Assembly: GCA_964563505.1 (NCBI GenBank)
Contig: CAZLXW010000005.1
Location: 1-64,000 of the forward strand
Source: UBA1351 sp964563505
Lineage (GTDB): Bacteria > Bacillota > Clostridia > Lachnospirales > Vallitaleaceae
Direction of reading: 5' to 3'
DNA length: 64,000 bases
Part shown: in pieces, positions 42,142 to 50,357 of the stretch
Position numbering within the stretch: the stretch's first letter is position 1
Layout: each line of letters opens with the position of its first letter
Program-made: the position numbers and the translations under genes
Notes under the pieces: generated by a model
Database searches by the model: none
What the model saw: the letters and a program-made list of their open reading frames with translations, nothing else
Told to the model about the DNA's origin: nothing

Positions 42142-43029
42142 CTAAAAGAAAATATCCACAGAGGCGGTTAATAATAAGACCATGGATATGATTTGATTCA
42201 AATGATAGGAAACAATATTCATCTTTCGCTTGTTGGTTGAATCGACGAAATGATGCTCCATAATTAATAAGATACCGCTTATGATTACCCCGATAAGATA
42301 AACATAGGATAACTGTGTGAAGAAGATCATGGACAGTAGGGTAATCCACATGAGAATGTGTAAGCCTCTTGCAATCCATAAGCTGCCTTTGAGTCCGAAG
42401 CGGGAAGGAATAGAATATAAACCCTCCCTTCGGTCGAAATCAATATCTTGGGTTCCGTAGATAATATCAAAACCGGCGACCCACATGGTTACAATAGCTC
42501 CAAGCAAAAAAGCGGGCAAAGCAAAACGTCCTTTGACAGCAAGCCAAGCACCAACCGGTGCACCGGCACAAGTAATGCCTAGAATAATGTGACATAACCA
42601 TGTAAACCGCTTTGTATATGAATATAAAGTGAATAATATCAAAGCAATAGGGGATAAGTAAAAACATAATGGATTAATTTGTGCAGCGGCAAAAACAAAA
42701 AGTAGGTAACATACAAATGTTAAATATAAGGCTTCTCGTCGTTTGACTTTTCCGGAAGGAATATGGCGGGAAGCGGTACGGGTGTTTTTATGGTCAATAT
42801 CTGCATCAACATAGCGGTTTAATGCATTTGCACCATTCCTGCCGGCAAAGAGGGCAACCATAATCCAAAAAAACAATATGGGGCGTGGCAAACCATCGGC
42901 AGCAAGAAATAAAGCAATAAGTGCAAAGGGTAAAGAGAATAAGGTGTGTGAAAACATAACTAATTCCCCGTAAAGATTAATTTTATTATATAGATGCCTA
43001 AGACTGTGTGTTTGTTTATTCGATTCCAT
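42142..43029 (-). CDS. UbiA-family polyprenyltransferase (MqnP-like)
   Basis: A 295-residue membrane protein with about eight or nine segments. The first Asp-rich motif is NALNRYVDADIDHKNTRTA, and the second is in DIIYGTQDIDFDRREG, followed by LYSIPSRFG. The pattern RTASRHIPSG is like that of UbiA-type enzymes of the futalosine menaquinone pathway. Such enzymes attach a polyprenyl chain to an aromatic carboxylate. It overlaps the end of the UbiD gene by 14 bases. No other menaquinone gene is in the window. Confidence 0.88.
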   Translation of the reverse strand: MESNKQTHSLRHLYNKINLYGELVMFSHTLFSLPFALIALFLAADGLPRPILFFWIMVALFAGRNGANALNRYVDADIDHKNTRTASRHIPSGKVKRREALYLTFVCYLLFVFAAAQINPLCFYLSPIALILFTLYSYTKRFTWLCHIILGITCAGAPVGAWLAVKGRFALPAFLLGAIVTMWVAGFDIIYGTQDIDFDRREGLYSIPSRFGLKGSLWIARGLHILMWITLLSMIFFTQLSYVYLIGVIISGILLIMEHHFVDSTNKRKMNIVSYHLNQIISMVLLLTASVDIFF

Positions 43030-44719
43030 AGGTCTTCCATTTCTCTGAGACTAAAGTTTGAATAGTTTCTGACATTTTAATATCATCTGGCCAAGGTCGA
43101 AGTAAGCCGTCTTTTTCGCCCTTTTTTGTGGCATCAATGATGAGGCATATGGTGTCGTCATCTCGGGTTCTATAAGTGATGTCCCTATTTGCATCAATGT
43201 TATTAAAGACTTTCCAACTGACGGTGCTGTAATTGTCCACTGAAACATCATCATCGACAAGGATAACATAACGATAGCTCAGCAGAGGCATATCCTCGCA
43301 GGCTTGACTCATCGGTAATATGTGAACAGATGTACTCAGGTCTACGTCGCTTAGCGGCAAGGAGGCAGAGTGTTCCAATGGAAGTTTTCGTGTTGCATCA
43401 ATACCTAATCGATACCCCTGAAAAGCTCTATTTGAAGCATGGTCCAGTGCATCAAGAGGTCCTTCAGTAACCACATAATGACTTTTGGCATTGGCATGAA
43501 TAACCATAGCTTCTAAGACGGCTTGATAATCATGAACGTTGACGCTTTCGTCAACGATAATCAACATTTTTGTATACATCATTTGTCCCAATCCCCATAA
43601 AGCATACATGGCCTTATTGGCATGTAATGGAAAGGCTTTTTTTATAGAGATAATAGCACAATTGTGGAAGACACCTTCTAAAGGGAAATCGATGTCGACT
43701 ATTTCCGGGCATTGAACTTTCATCAAGGGTAAAAAAATACGTTCAGTTGCTTTTCCAAGATAACAATCTTCCATTGGAGGTTTTCCGACGATGGTTGTTG
43801 GATAAATCGGATTCTTCTTTCGGGTCATCTTGGTTAGATGAAAAACAGGATACATATCAGCTAATGAATAATAACCGGTATGATCGCCAAATGGACCTTC
43901 TAGCCGTTCTTCTTCAAGGTCGACATAGCCTTCCAAGATGAATTCGGCATGTGCCGGAACTTTAATGTCGCATGTAAGAGCTTTCACTAATTCAACCGGT
44001 CGTTTTTTTAAATAGCCGGCAAACAATATTTCATCAATCATCTTTGGAAGAGGAGCCGTGGAGGCATATATTGTTGCCGGATCACATCCCAGAGCCACGC
44101 ATACTGGCATTCGCTTTCCTAATTTTCGGTATTTTTCATAAATTTCTTTTCCGTCTTTGTGCAAGTGCCAATGCATGCCCGTTGTTTTTTTATCGTAGAC
44201 TTGCAAACGATACATCCCTACGTTTTGTTGTCCTGTTTCAGGGTCTTTGGTGAAAACGAGAGGCAAGGTAATATATTTGCCCCCATCTTGAGGCCAACAT
44301 TTTATAATAGGAAGTTGGTCTAAATCAGGATCTTCAACAACCTCTTGACATGGTGCCGACTTTACGGTACGTGGAAAGATAAAAGGCAATGGAGCCAGTT
44401 TTGGTATTGCTTTTAGCTTTCCGACTAAGGAAGCATATGCACTCAGGTTCATAAAATCCTCAATCTGATCAGCGATATCGTCAAGATGCTTAACGCCCAA
44501 GCCCATCGACAAGCGCTCATATGTACCTAATGTATTTATAACTAAAGGATACTTTGATCCTTCAACATTTGTAAAAAGTAAAGCCTTACCATAAGCTTTT
44601 GAAACCCTGTCGGTTATTTCGGTAATCTCTAAATCAGGGCTGACTTGAGTGGAAATGGTAGTGAGTTGCTTATCTTGTTCTAAGGCATTCAGAAATTGAG
44701 GTAAATCTTTATAAGCCAT
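43016..44719 (-). CDS. UbiD-family prenylated-FMN-dependent decarboxylase
   Basis: A 567-residue decarboxylase. The conserved regions TLPLVFTKDPETGQQNVGMY, MHWHLHKDG, and ERLEGPFGDHTGYYS with the catalytic Glu are clear. UbiD-type enzymes remove carboxylate groups from aromatic rings using prenylated FMN. With UbiA and UbiX genes it corresponds to the last steps of the futalosine pathway (MqnL, MqnP, MqnM). The start is set at ATG 44719, after GGAGG; an ATG at 44737 lies before the site. It is first in the operon, with a promoter at 44773-44801. Confidence 0.92.
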   Translation of the reverse strand: MAYKDLPQFLNALEQDKQLTTISTQVSPDLEITEITDRVSKAYGKALLFTNVEGSKYPLVINTLGTYERLSMGLGVKHLDDIADQIEDFMNLSAYASLVGKLKAIPKLAPLPFIFPRTVKSAPCQEVVEDPDLDQLPIIKCWPQDGGKYITLPLVFTKDPETGQQNVGMYRLQVYDKKTTGMHWHLHKDGKEIYEKYRKLGKRMPVCVALGCDPATIYASTAPLPKMIDEILFAGYLKKRPVELVKALTCDIKVPAHAEFILEGYVDLEEERLEGPFGDHTGYYSLADMYPVFHLTKMTRKKNPIYPTTIVGKPPMEDCYLGKATERIFLPLMKVQCPEIVDIDFPLEGVFHNCAIISIKKAFPLHANKAMYALWGLGQMMYTKMLIIVDESVNVHDYQAVLEAMVIHANAKSHYVVTEGPLDALDHASNRAFQGYRLGIDATRKLPLEHSASLPLSDVDLSTSVHILPMSQACEDMPLLSYRYVILVDDDVSVDNYSTVSWKVFNNIDANRDITYRTRDDDTICLIIDATKKGEKDGLLRPWPDDIKMSETIQTLVSEKWKTYGIE

Positions 44720-44772
44720 GTTTATATCCTCCGTCATTGGTGGTTTTTTACATTAAAACCATAATTGTAATT

Positions 44773-44801
44773 ATTGTAGCTGAAATCAAGAACACTGTCA
44801 A
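44773..44801 (-). promoter_or_regulatory. Promoter of the ubiD-ubiA-ubiX-ABC operon
   Basis: On the minus strand, TTGACA (44801-44796) and TACAAT (44778-44773) are separated by 17 bases. The predicted transcript starts about 45 bases before the UbiD start codon. Confidence 0.7.
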
Positions 44802-44883
44802 CGCAGACCATAAATCAGCCCTAGACGTATGAATGAAGAATATGATAGAATGTTCTGTAGAGAAAATATTGGAGGATAAAAAT

Positions 44884-45828
44884 GTGAAAAAATTCAAGAG
44901 TTTAAAATTTGCTTGTAATATTATGGTCTTATTGGCCTTTGTTATACTTTTAATGGGATGTAATAGTATGGAAAATAAACAATTGGATATCGGCATTATG
45001 TCAGACTTAGGAGCGGTACCGATTGTAATCGCAAAAGAAAAAGGTTTTTTTGAAAGAGAAAAAATTGACGTGAACCTAGAGGTCTTTCGTAGTGCGGTTG
45101 ATCGAGACAGTGCACTACAAACCAATAATCTTGATGGAGCTATGGCAGATATGTTAACGATTTTCTTTTATCGAGAAGTAGGGTATGATATGAAGATGGT
45201 GTCAAATACCTATGGAAATTATAAGCTTGTTTCGTCACCGAATCTGACAAGCGAAGAATTTATGACAGTTGAGAAAAAGCAAGTTGGATTATCCAGTAAT
45301 ACTGTCATCGATTTTGCAACGTCGGTTGTTGCAGATGAGATGGGGTTTACAGATACATTGGATAAGGTTGCAATTCCTCAGATGCCTGTACGTTTAGAGA
45401 TGCTTGGAAGCAATGAATTAAGTGGAGCGACCTTGCCTGAACCATTAGCAACGAATGCGATGATTGATGGTGGCGAATTGATTGGAGATACTGAAGGCCA
45501 AGGTCTTTATCCGGCAATCATGATCTTTTCACAAATGTCTATTGATGAAAAGACAAAGGAAATAGAGTCTTTTTTCATAGCATACAATGAAGCAGTTGAC
45601 TATCTCAATGCAACGAATGCATCTGAATATTATGACATACTTGTTGAAGAACTTGGTTTTTCTGAATCGCTAGAAGGCATTTTTGAAATACCGGAGTTTG
45701 AACATATTGACGTTCCGGACCAAAAGACCTTTGATGTAGCTCAAACCTGGATGCAGGAGGCCGAATTAATTGAAAATGAGTATGAATATGAAGCAATTAG
45801 TCAGTTGAACCTGTTACCTAATCGTTAA
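44884..45828 (+). CDS. ABC transporter substrate-binding lipoprotein, NMT1/TauA-like
   Basis: A 314-residue lipoprotein: a basic start, a hydrophobic stretch and the lipobox LMGC (Cys about residue 27). The mature part has the NMT1/SsuA-like fold: LDIGIMSDLGAVPIVIAKEKGFFE, then AMADMLTIFFYREVG and the ATLPEPLATNAMIDGG region. These proteins bind small organic acids, thiamine precursors or aromatics. Translation begins with GTG at 44884, eight bases after GGAGG; the longer frame from 44833 would place charged residues before the signal. It is transcribed away from the UbiD operon whose ATPase and permease lack a binding protein. Confidence 0.88.
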   Translation: MKKFKSLKFACNIMVLLAFVILLMGCNSMENKQLDIGIMSDLGAVPIVIAKEKGFFEREKIDVNLEVFRSAVDRDSALQTNNLDGAMADMLTIFFYREVGYDMKMVSNTYGNYKLVSSPNLTSEEFMTVEKKQVGLSSNTVIDFATSVVADEMGFTDTLDKVAIPQMPVRLEMLGSNELSGATLPEPLATNAMIDGGELIGDTEGQGLYPAIMIFSQMSIDEKTKEIESFFIAYNEAVDYLNATNASEYYDILVEELGFSESLEGIFEIPEFEHIDVPDQKTFDVAQTWMQEAELIENEYEYEAISQLNLLPNR

Positions 45829-45842
45829 TTGGAGGAATGGAT

Positions 45843-46793
45843 ATGAATATATCAGGAACAAAAGTCGTAATAATAGGAACAGGTAATGTTGGAGCAACAA
45901 CGGCATATAGCCTAACGGTACAAGGTGTCTGTTCTGAATTAGTGCTCATTGATCGTAATAAAGAAAAAGCAAGAGGAGAGGTTATGGATTTGCAACATAG
46001 TATTGAGTATCTTAATCGGAATATTCGCTTAAGTGTTGGTGACTATTCTGATTGTAAGGAGGCAAATATTGTTGTAATTACAGCGAGTGCTAGTATGGAG
46101 GGGGTTAAATCACGTTTAGATCTATTAGACAAAAACATACCAATCATGGACGATATCGTGGATCAAGTAATGGCAAGTGGCTTTGATGGTCATATTATTA
46201 TTGTATCGAATCCGGTTGATGTTTTGAGTTATTATGTTTATAAACGTTCAGGGTTAACGAAAGCCCAAGTGATCGGTACAGGAACGTCGATTGAAACAGC
46301 GAGATTAAAACAGATTATTGGGGAACGTATGCGGGTAGACCCAAGAAGTGTCCAAGCCTTTGCTATGGGGGAGCACGGTGATTCACAAGTCGTTCCATGG
46401 TCTCATGTTCGTGTTGGAGGAAAGAGTTTTGATGATATCTTTGAAGATAATGCTCATCGCTTTGTGGAGATTGACAAAGAAAAAATTGTTGAAATGACGC
46501 GAATGGCAGGTCATGAAGTATTGAGTCGTAAGGGAAATACAGAATATGGAATTGCAAGTGCGACAACAGGCATCATTAAGTCGATTTTACGTGATGAGAA
46601 TCAAATCATTACCGTATCAACCTTGTTAGATGGTGAGTATGGTGAATATGACGTATATTGCGGTGTGCCGGTTATTATCGGTAAAGAAGGTGTGATTGAA
46701 GTCGGCGAATATCGATTAACACCGAGTGAAAAGGAAAAGTTTCATGAAAGCTGTGAATTGATACGCTCATATATTTCTAAAAAAACTTCTTGA
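45843..46793 (+). CDS. L-lactate dehydrogenase-like 2-hydroxyacid dehydrogenase
   Basis: A 316-residue enzyme of the lactate/malate dehydrogenase family. The NAD site is VVIIGTGNVGATTAYSL, the catalytic His is in AMGEHGDSQVVPW and the substrate-binding Arg in IETARLKQIIG. The specificity position (Gln in lactate, Arg in malate dehydrogenases) is Met85, in ASASMEGVKSRLDLL, so the usual lactate preference is doubtful and a larger 2-oxoacid is possible. It follows the binding-protein gene by 14 bases with its own GGAGG site, so it is cotranscribed. The tRNA gene follows. Confidence 0.88.
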   Translation: MNISGTKVVIIGTGNVGATTAYSLTVQGVCSELVLIDRNKEKARGEVMDLQHSIEYLNRNIRLSVGDYSDCKEANIVVITASASMEGVKSRLDLLDKNIPIMDDIVDQVMASGFDGHIIIVSNPVDVLSYYVYKRSGLTKAQVIGTGTSIETARLKQIIGERMRVDPRSVQAFAMGEHGDSQVVPWSHVRVGGKSFDDIFEDNAHRFVEIDKEKIVEMTRMAGHEVLSRKGNTEYGIASATTGIIKSILRDENQIITVSTLLDGEYGEYDVYCGVPVIIGKEGVIEVGEYRLTPSEKEKFHESCELIRSYISKKTS

Positions 46794-46831
46794 TAAATAG
46801 TAAAAAAAATGGTAAAGTATTATATGGTTCA

Positions 46832-46905
46832 GGGAGTATAGCTCAGCTGGTTAGAGTGCTTGCTTGACATGCAAGAGGTCGCTGGTTCGAACCCAGTTAC
46901 GCCCA
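46832..46905 (+). tRNA. tRNA-Val (anticodon GAC)
   Basis: A 74-base cloverleaf can be folded: acceptor GGGAGTA/TACGCCC, D arm GCTC/GAGT, anticodon stem CTTGC/GCAAG with loop TTGACAT (GAC, valine), T arm GCTGG/CCAGT with TTCGAAC. The 3' CCA is not encoded. The acceptor stem has an A-G mismatch at pair 4-69, where a C is expected. Confidence 0.92.
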
Positions 46906-46906
46906 T

Positions 46907-46950
46907 AAAAAGCTTGTTTTGTACATAGAATGGTATAAGACAGGCTTTTT
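46907..46950 (+). terminator. Terminator after tRNA-Val
   Basis: AAAAAGCTTGT pairs with ACAGGCTTTTT (one G-U pair) around a 22-base loop and is followed by further T residues. Confidence 0.7.
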
Positions 46951-47029
46951 TATTATATTTTTTTATTATGGATGTTATAATACAAAGGATATAAATATAT
47001 TAACTATGTTGAAAAAAGGAGTGGCGATT

Positions 47030-48016
47030 ATGTTGAGTGAAGAAACAAAAAAACGTTGTGAATTATTAATAGAAAATAGAAATCGGGTCAAGGATGTTTT
47101 TCCATGGGACGGGGGTCTTATTCATTTAGCTTGTGCAGGAATTTTCACATCAAAAGATAAAACAGCAGATGAGACGACATTAGCTTCATGCAAACAATTG
47201 TTAAAACAAAAGGTTGGACCTTTTTCAAACTTTAGGAGCACTGCTCGTACTGCAATTGTGTCGATGTTAGCTGTAAGTGAGCATCCTAAGCGAACTTTGG
47301 ATGAAGGGCTACTTGTCTATGATTTATTAAAAAAACGGTTTTGGAGTTCGACGCATCTTGCTCTTGCAGCAATGATAATAGCTCAAATGGTAGAAGTGTC
47401 AGATTATGAGCGTATTGCAGACCGTACGAAAGGAATTTATCAGCGCATGAAATCCGATCATCCATTTTTAACAGGGAGTGGTGACAGTGCATACTGTGCA
47501 TTAATGGCCTTGTCAGAAAAATCAGACGGTGAATTAATTGAAGATGCAGAAAGATGCTATCGTATTTTAAAAGGTGATTTTTTCTCGGCAGATGCGGTTC
47601 AATCGTTGAGTCATGTACTCGCTTTAGCGGAAGGTTCAATTGAGGAAAAGACACAACGAACGATAGACTTATTTACCAAGCTTAAATCTGCAGGATATAA
47701 GTATGGGACATCTTATGAACTACCAACCCTTGGTGTTTTAGCTATGGAAAAGGGAAATCTAGCAGAGGTTGTTAATGAAATGATTGAAATTGATACATGG
47801 TTATCAAAACAAAAAGGTTTTGGATTTTTTACTGGAATCAGCAAAAAACAGCGGTTAATGTATGCAGGCATGTTAGCTATGAAAGGACAAGTCGATGGTG
47901 ACACACTACAAACTTCAGCAATAACAAGTACAGTATCATTAATCATTGCGCAAGAAGCTGCCATGATGGCTGCAGTAGCCGCAAGCTCAGCTACGGCTGC
48001 AAATGCTTCGAATTAA
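47030..48016 (+). CDS. DUF4003 family protein
   Basis: A 328-residue helical protein of unknown function that matches the DUF4003 family by its CxxL and ENRNRVKDVFPWDGGLIHLACAG-type N-terminus and repeated helical units (FRSTARTAIVSML, GSGDSAYCALMAL). The C-terminus is Ala-rich with a hydrophobic stretch (IIAQEAAMMAAVAASSATAA, given here in its core), perhaps membrane-associated. The start at ATG 47030 follows AGGAG; the longer frame upstream runs through the tRNA terminator. It may be cotranscribed with the phosphatase 20 bases downstream. Confidence 0.72.
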   Translation: MLSEETKKRCELLIENRNRVKDVFPWDGGLIHLACAGIFTSKDKTADETTLASCKQLLKQKVGPFSNFRSTARTAIVSMLAVSEHPKRTLDEGLLVYDLLKKRFWSSTHLALAAMIIAQMVEVSDYERIADRTKGIYQRMKSDHPFLTGSGDSAYCALMALSEKSDGELIEDAERCYRILKGDFFSADAVQSLSHVLALAEGSIEEKTQRTIDLFTKLKSAGYKYGTSYELPTLGVLAMEKGNLAEVVNEMIEIDTWLSKQKGFGFFTGISKKQRLMYAGMLAMKGQVDGDTLQTSAITSTVSLIIAQEAAMMAAVAASSATAANASN

Positions 48017-48036
48017 TGGAAATAGGAGATGAATGA

Positions 48037-48873
48037 ATGGGAAAAATATTGTTTTTTGATGTCGATGGGACGTTGTTAAATTTTAATGGTGAGATGTCGC
48101 TATCGACTCAAATTGCCTTGAACAAAGCAAAAGAAAATGGCCATCATATTTATATATGTACAGGAAGAAGTCGATTTGCCTTACCTAGAAAGTTATTGCA
48201 ATTTAATTTTAACGGAATTGTTGCGGCAGCCGGCGCATATGTGGAGTGTGAAGGTAGTACAATTTTTCATCATATTATGCCTAAAGAAGATGTCAATAAA
48301 GTGTTGGCTCTTTGTAAGAAGGAAGACTTAATGTACAGTTGTCAAACAAAAGATCAAATACTTATGACAGAAAAATCTAAGCAGAGAGTTATCGAATATT
48401 TTAAAGAAAAAAAAGGGTTACAGGAAGAACAAATCAAACAGATTCCTTTGTTTATCAATAATATGAATAAAGGGATTTCCCCTGAGATCGAAAAGAATAT
48501 TGGATGTATTGAAAAGATTGTATATCGTATGAGTGCAATTCCCATTTTTAAGGTGAAAGAAACCCTTGGGAGTTCTATGGAAGTCACAATGCTTAGCTTT
48601 GAAAATGGAGATGAAAGCAGTGGTGAAATAACTTGCGCTGGAATTCATAAGGCTCTAGGTATGCAAAAAGTCCTTGATTACTATGGAGTAGAACAAAAGG
48701 AAAGTATCGCCTTTGGTGATGGACCCAATGATATTGAAATGATGCAATATGCGGGTACAAGTGTTGCGATGGGAAATGCAACAAAACGTGTTAAAGAACT
48801 AGCAGATATAGTCACAGAGCATGTTAATGAAGACGGAATTTTGCATGGATTAAAAAGATTGGAAGTCATATAA
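48037..48873 (+). CDS. Cof-type HAD-IIB phosphatase
   Basis: A 278-residue HAD superfamily enzyme. The nucleophile motif is FFDVDGTLLNFNG (Asp at residue 8), motif II CTGRSR, and motif IV FGDGPNDIEMMQYAG. The C2-type cap between motifs II and III is that of the Cof/YidA group, which dephosphorylates sugar phosphates and phosphorylated cofactors. The substrate cannot be read. It follows DUF4003 with its own GGAG site. Confidence 0.92.
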   Translation: MGKILFFDVDGTLLNFNGEMSLSTQIALNKAKENGHHIYICTGRSRFALPRKLLQFNFNGIVAAAGAYVECEGSTIFHHIMPKEDVNKVLALCKKEDLMYSCQTKDQILMTEKSKQRVIEYFKEKKGLQEEQIKQIPLFINNMNKGISPEIEKNIGCIEKIVYRMSAIPIFKVKETLGSSMEVTMLSFENGDESSGEITCAGIHKALGMQKVLDYYGVEQKESIAFGDGPNDIEMMQYAGTSVAMGNATKRVKELADIVTEHVNEDGILHGLKRLEVI

Positions 48874-48960
48874 TTGAGAATCAGTTATTAATAGTTACCA
48901 AGAAAAAAATGTTTTTAAAGTGAGTATTAGAAGTTTTGTCTAAAAAAATACAATTTTGCC

Positions 48961-49015
48961 TTGACAGTGAATGCATATAGGCTTATAATGAACTCAATAA
49001 GTTAACGCTCTTAAC
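48961..49015 (+). promoter_or_regulatory. Consensus promoter and inverted repeat upstream of the sulfoquinovose operon
   Basis: TTGACA (48961-48966) and TATAAT (48984-48989) have an ideal 17-base spacer. Just downstream, GTTAA-CGCTC-TTAAC (49001-49015) is an inverted repeat; further GTTAA copies at 49091 and 49100 precede a second -10 (TATACT, about 49128). The leader is about 165 bases. These are likely operator sites of the ROK regulator. The rest of the 287-base gap shows no gene. Confidence 0.65.
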
Positions 49016-49160
49016 CAAATAAAAAGATGCACAAAAGATAAACGTGAAAATTGACACATTATAAGTAAATTGCATTTTTTTTACTTAATTAGTTAAAAAA
49101 GTTAATCAATTATTGAAAGTCTGATATACTATATATAAAAATAAAATAAGGAGTGATTAG

Positions 49161-50357
49161 ATGACGGTTAAGGGCATTAATCAAAGTGGTTTAAAAATTT
49201 CAAATAGAAACAAAGTACTTCGAATTCTTCGACAAGGAAAAAGTGTATCAAGAAAAGATATTTCTGATCAAACCGGATTAACAAAAGCTGCAATATCCGG
49301 AATAGTATCTGAGATGATTGAAGAAAAAATCATCGTTGAAAAAGGAAGTCAAGATACAGGAACTGCAGGTCGAAAAAAAATTATGCTTGAGATTAACAAA
49401 AAGTATGGATATGTGTTAGGTGTATCTATTACAGATACGCATTTGATTTGTGTTATAGCAAATGTATTGGGTGAAACCATTGATGTCTTGTATCACGAAC
49501 TTGATGTGGACCAATTGAACGATATGGAGAATTTTGTTGATTTAATCATCGAAAAATTATTACATATACTCTGGGAAAATTCATTTCCTAAAAATTGTAT
49601 TATGGGAATCGGAATTGGCTATATTGGTTCACTTGATGAAATTAAAATTGGTTATATTGAAGAAAGTATCCGACAACGACTTAATATTCCCGTATATGCG
49701 GTCAACAATGTTAAAGCACTAGCAATGTCTCAAATGGATTTGTACTATGAAGAGACAAGTGAAAATTTTCTGTTTGTAAAGTATGGTCCCGGATTAGGTA
49801 TGTCCATTGTAAGAAATGGTTCAATCATTGATGGGGTTGACAACAAAGCTGGTGAGATTGGGCATACCATTGTTGATATTAGTGCAAATACAAGTTGCCG
49901 TTGTGGACGAAAGGGTTGTTTAGAGTCATTAAGTTCAGAAAAGGGAATCATTAAAGAAATTGAAGCCCTTGGGGACAAATATAAAGATTTGATTATTGAC
50001 CGCTCGCTTATAATTATTGATTATGAAAAAGTTAATTACTATATTAAAGCAAATGATGAAAAAATATTAAATATTTTTGAACCACGGTACAACTATTTTG
50101 CAAAAGCCTTAGCCAATAGTGTTATTTTATTCAATCCTGAGTATGTTTCATTATATGGCAATGTATTTAGTCAACCGGAACTTTTTGAAATGATTTCGAA
50201 TTTAGTGAGTTCCTACTTAGGGCCAAAGACAAAAGTGATTATGACACTTTCGAATTTAGATCCAAGAAACAGCGCAATCGGACCAGCATCCTATGCCCTT
50301 AGAGAATTGTTTTATCATAGTGGCGGATATCAACAACAAATTATGGAGGAAGAATAA
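49161..50357 (+). CDS. ROK-family transcriptional regulator of the sulfoquinovose operon
   Basis: A 398-residue ROK repressor. The N-terminal winged helix-turn-helix is VLRILRQGKSVSRKDISDQT, then GLTKAAISGIVSEMI. The ROK domain contains KYGPGLGMSIVRNGSIIDG and the zinc-binding Cys motif CRCGRKGCLESLSS. ROK regulators such as XylR and NagC respond to sugars or sugar phosphates. It is the first gene, one base before the sulfoquinovosidase start, so it is expected to regulate its own operon in response to sulfoquinovose or a product. Confidence 0.9.
   Translation: MTVKGINQSGLKISNRNKVLRILRQGKSVSRKDISDQTGLTKAAISGIVSEMIEEKIIVEKGSQDTGTAGRKKIMLEINKKYGYVLGVSITDTHLICVIANVLGETIDVLYHELDVDQLNDMENFVDLIIEKLLHILWENSFPKNCIMGIGIGYIGSLDEIKIGYIEESIRQRLNIPVYAVNNVKALAMSQMDLYYEETSENFLFVKYGPGLGMSIVRNGSIIDGVDNKAGEIGHTIVDISANTSCRCGRKGCLESLSSEKGIIKEIEALGDKYKDLIIDRSLIIIDYEKVNYYIKANDEKILNIFEPRYNYFAKALANSVILFNPEYVSLYGNVFSQPELFEMISNLVSSYLGPKTKVIMTLSNLDPRNSAIGPASYALRELFYHSGGYQQQIMEEE

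Noticed and set aside
45843..46793. Malate dehydrogenase
   Set aside because: The specificity position carries Met rather than the Arg needed for oxaloacetate, and the overall pattern is that of the lactate dehydrogenase branch.
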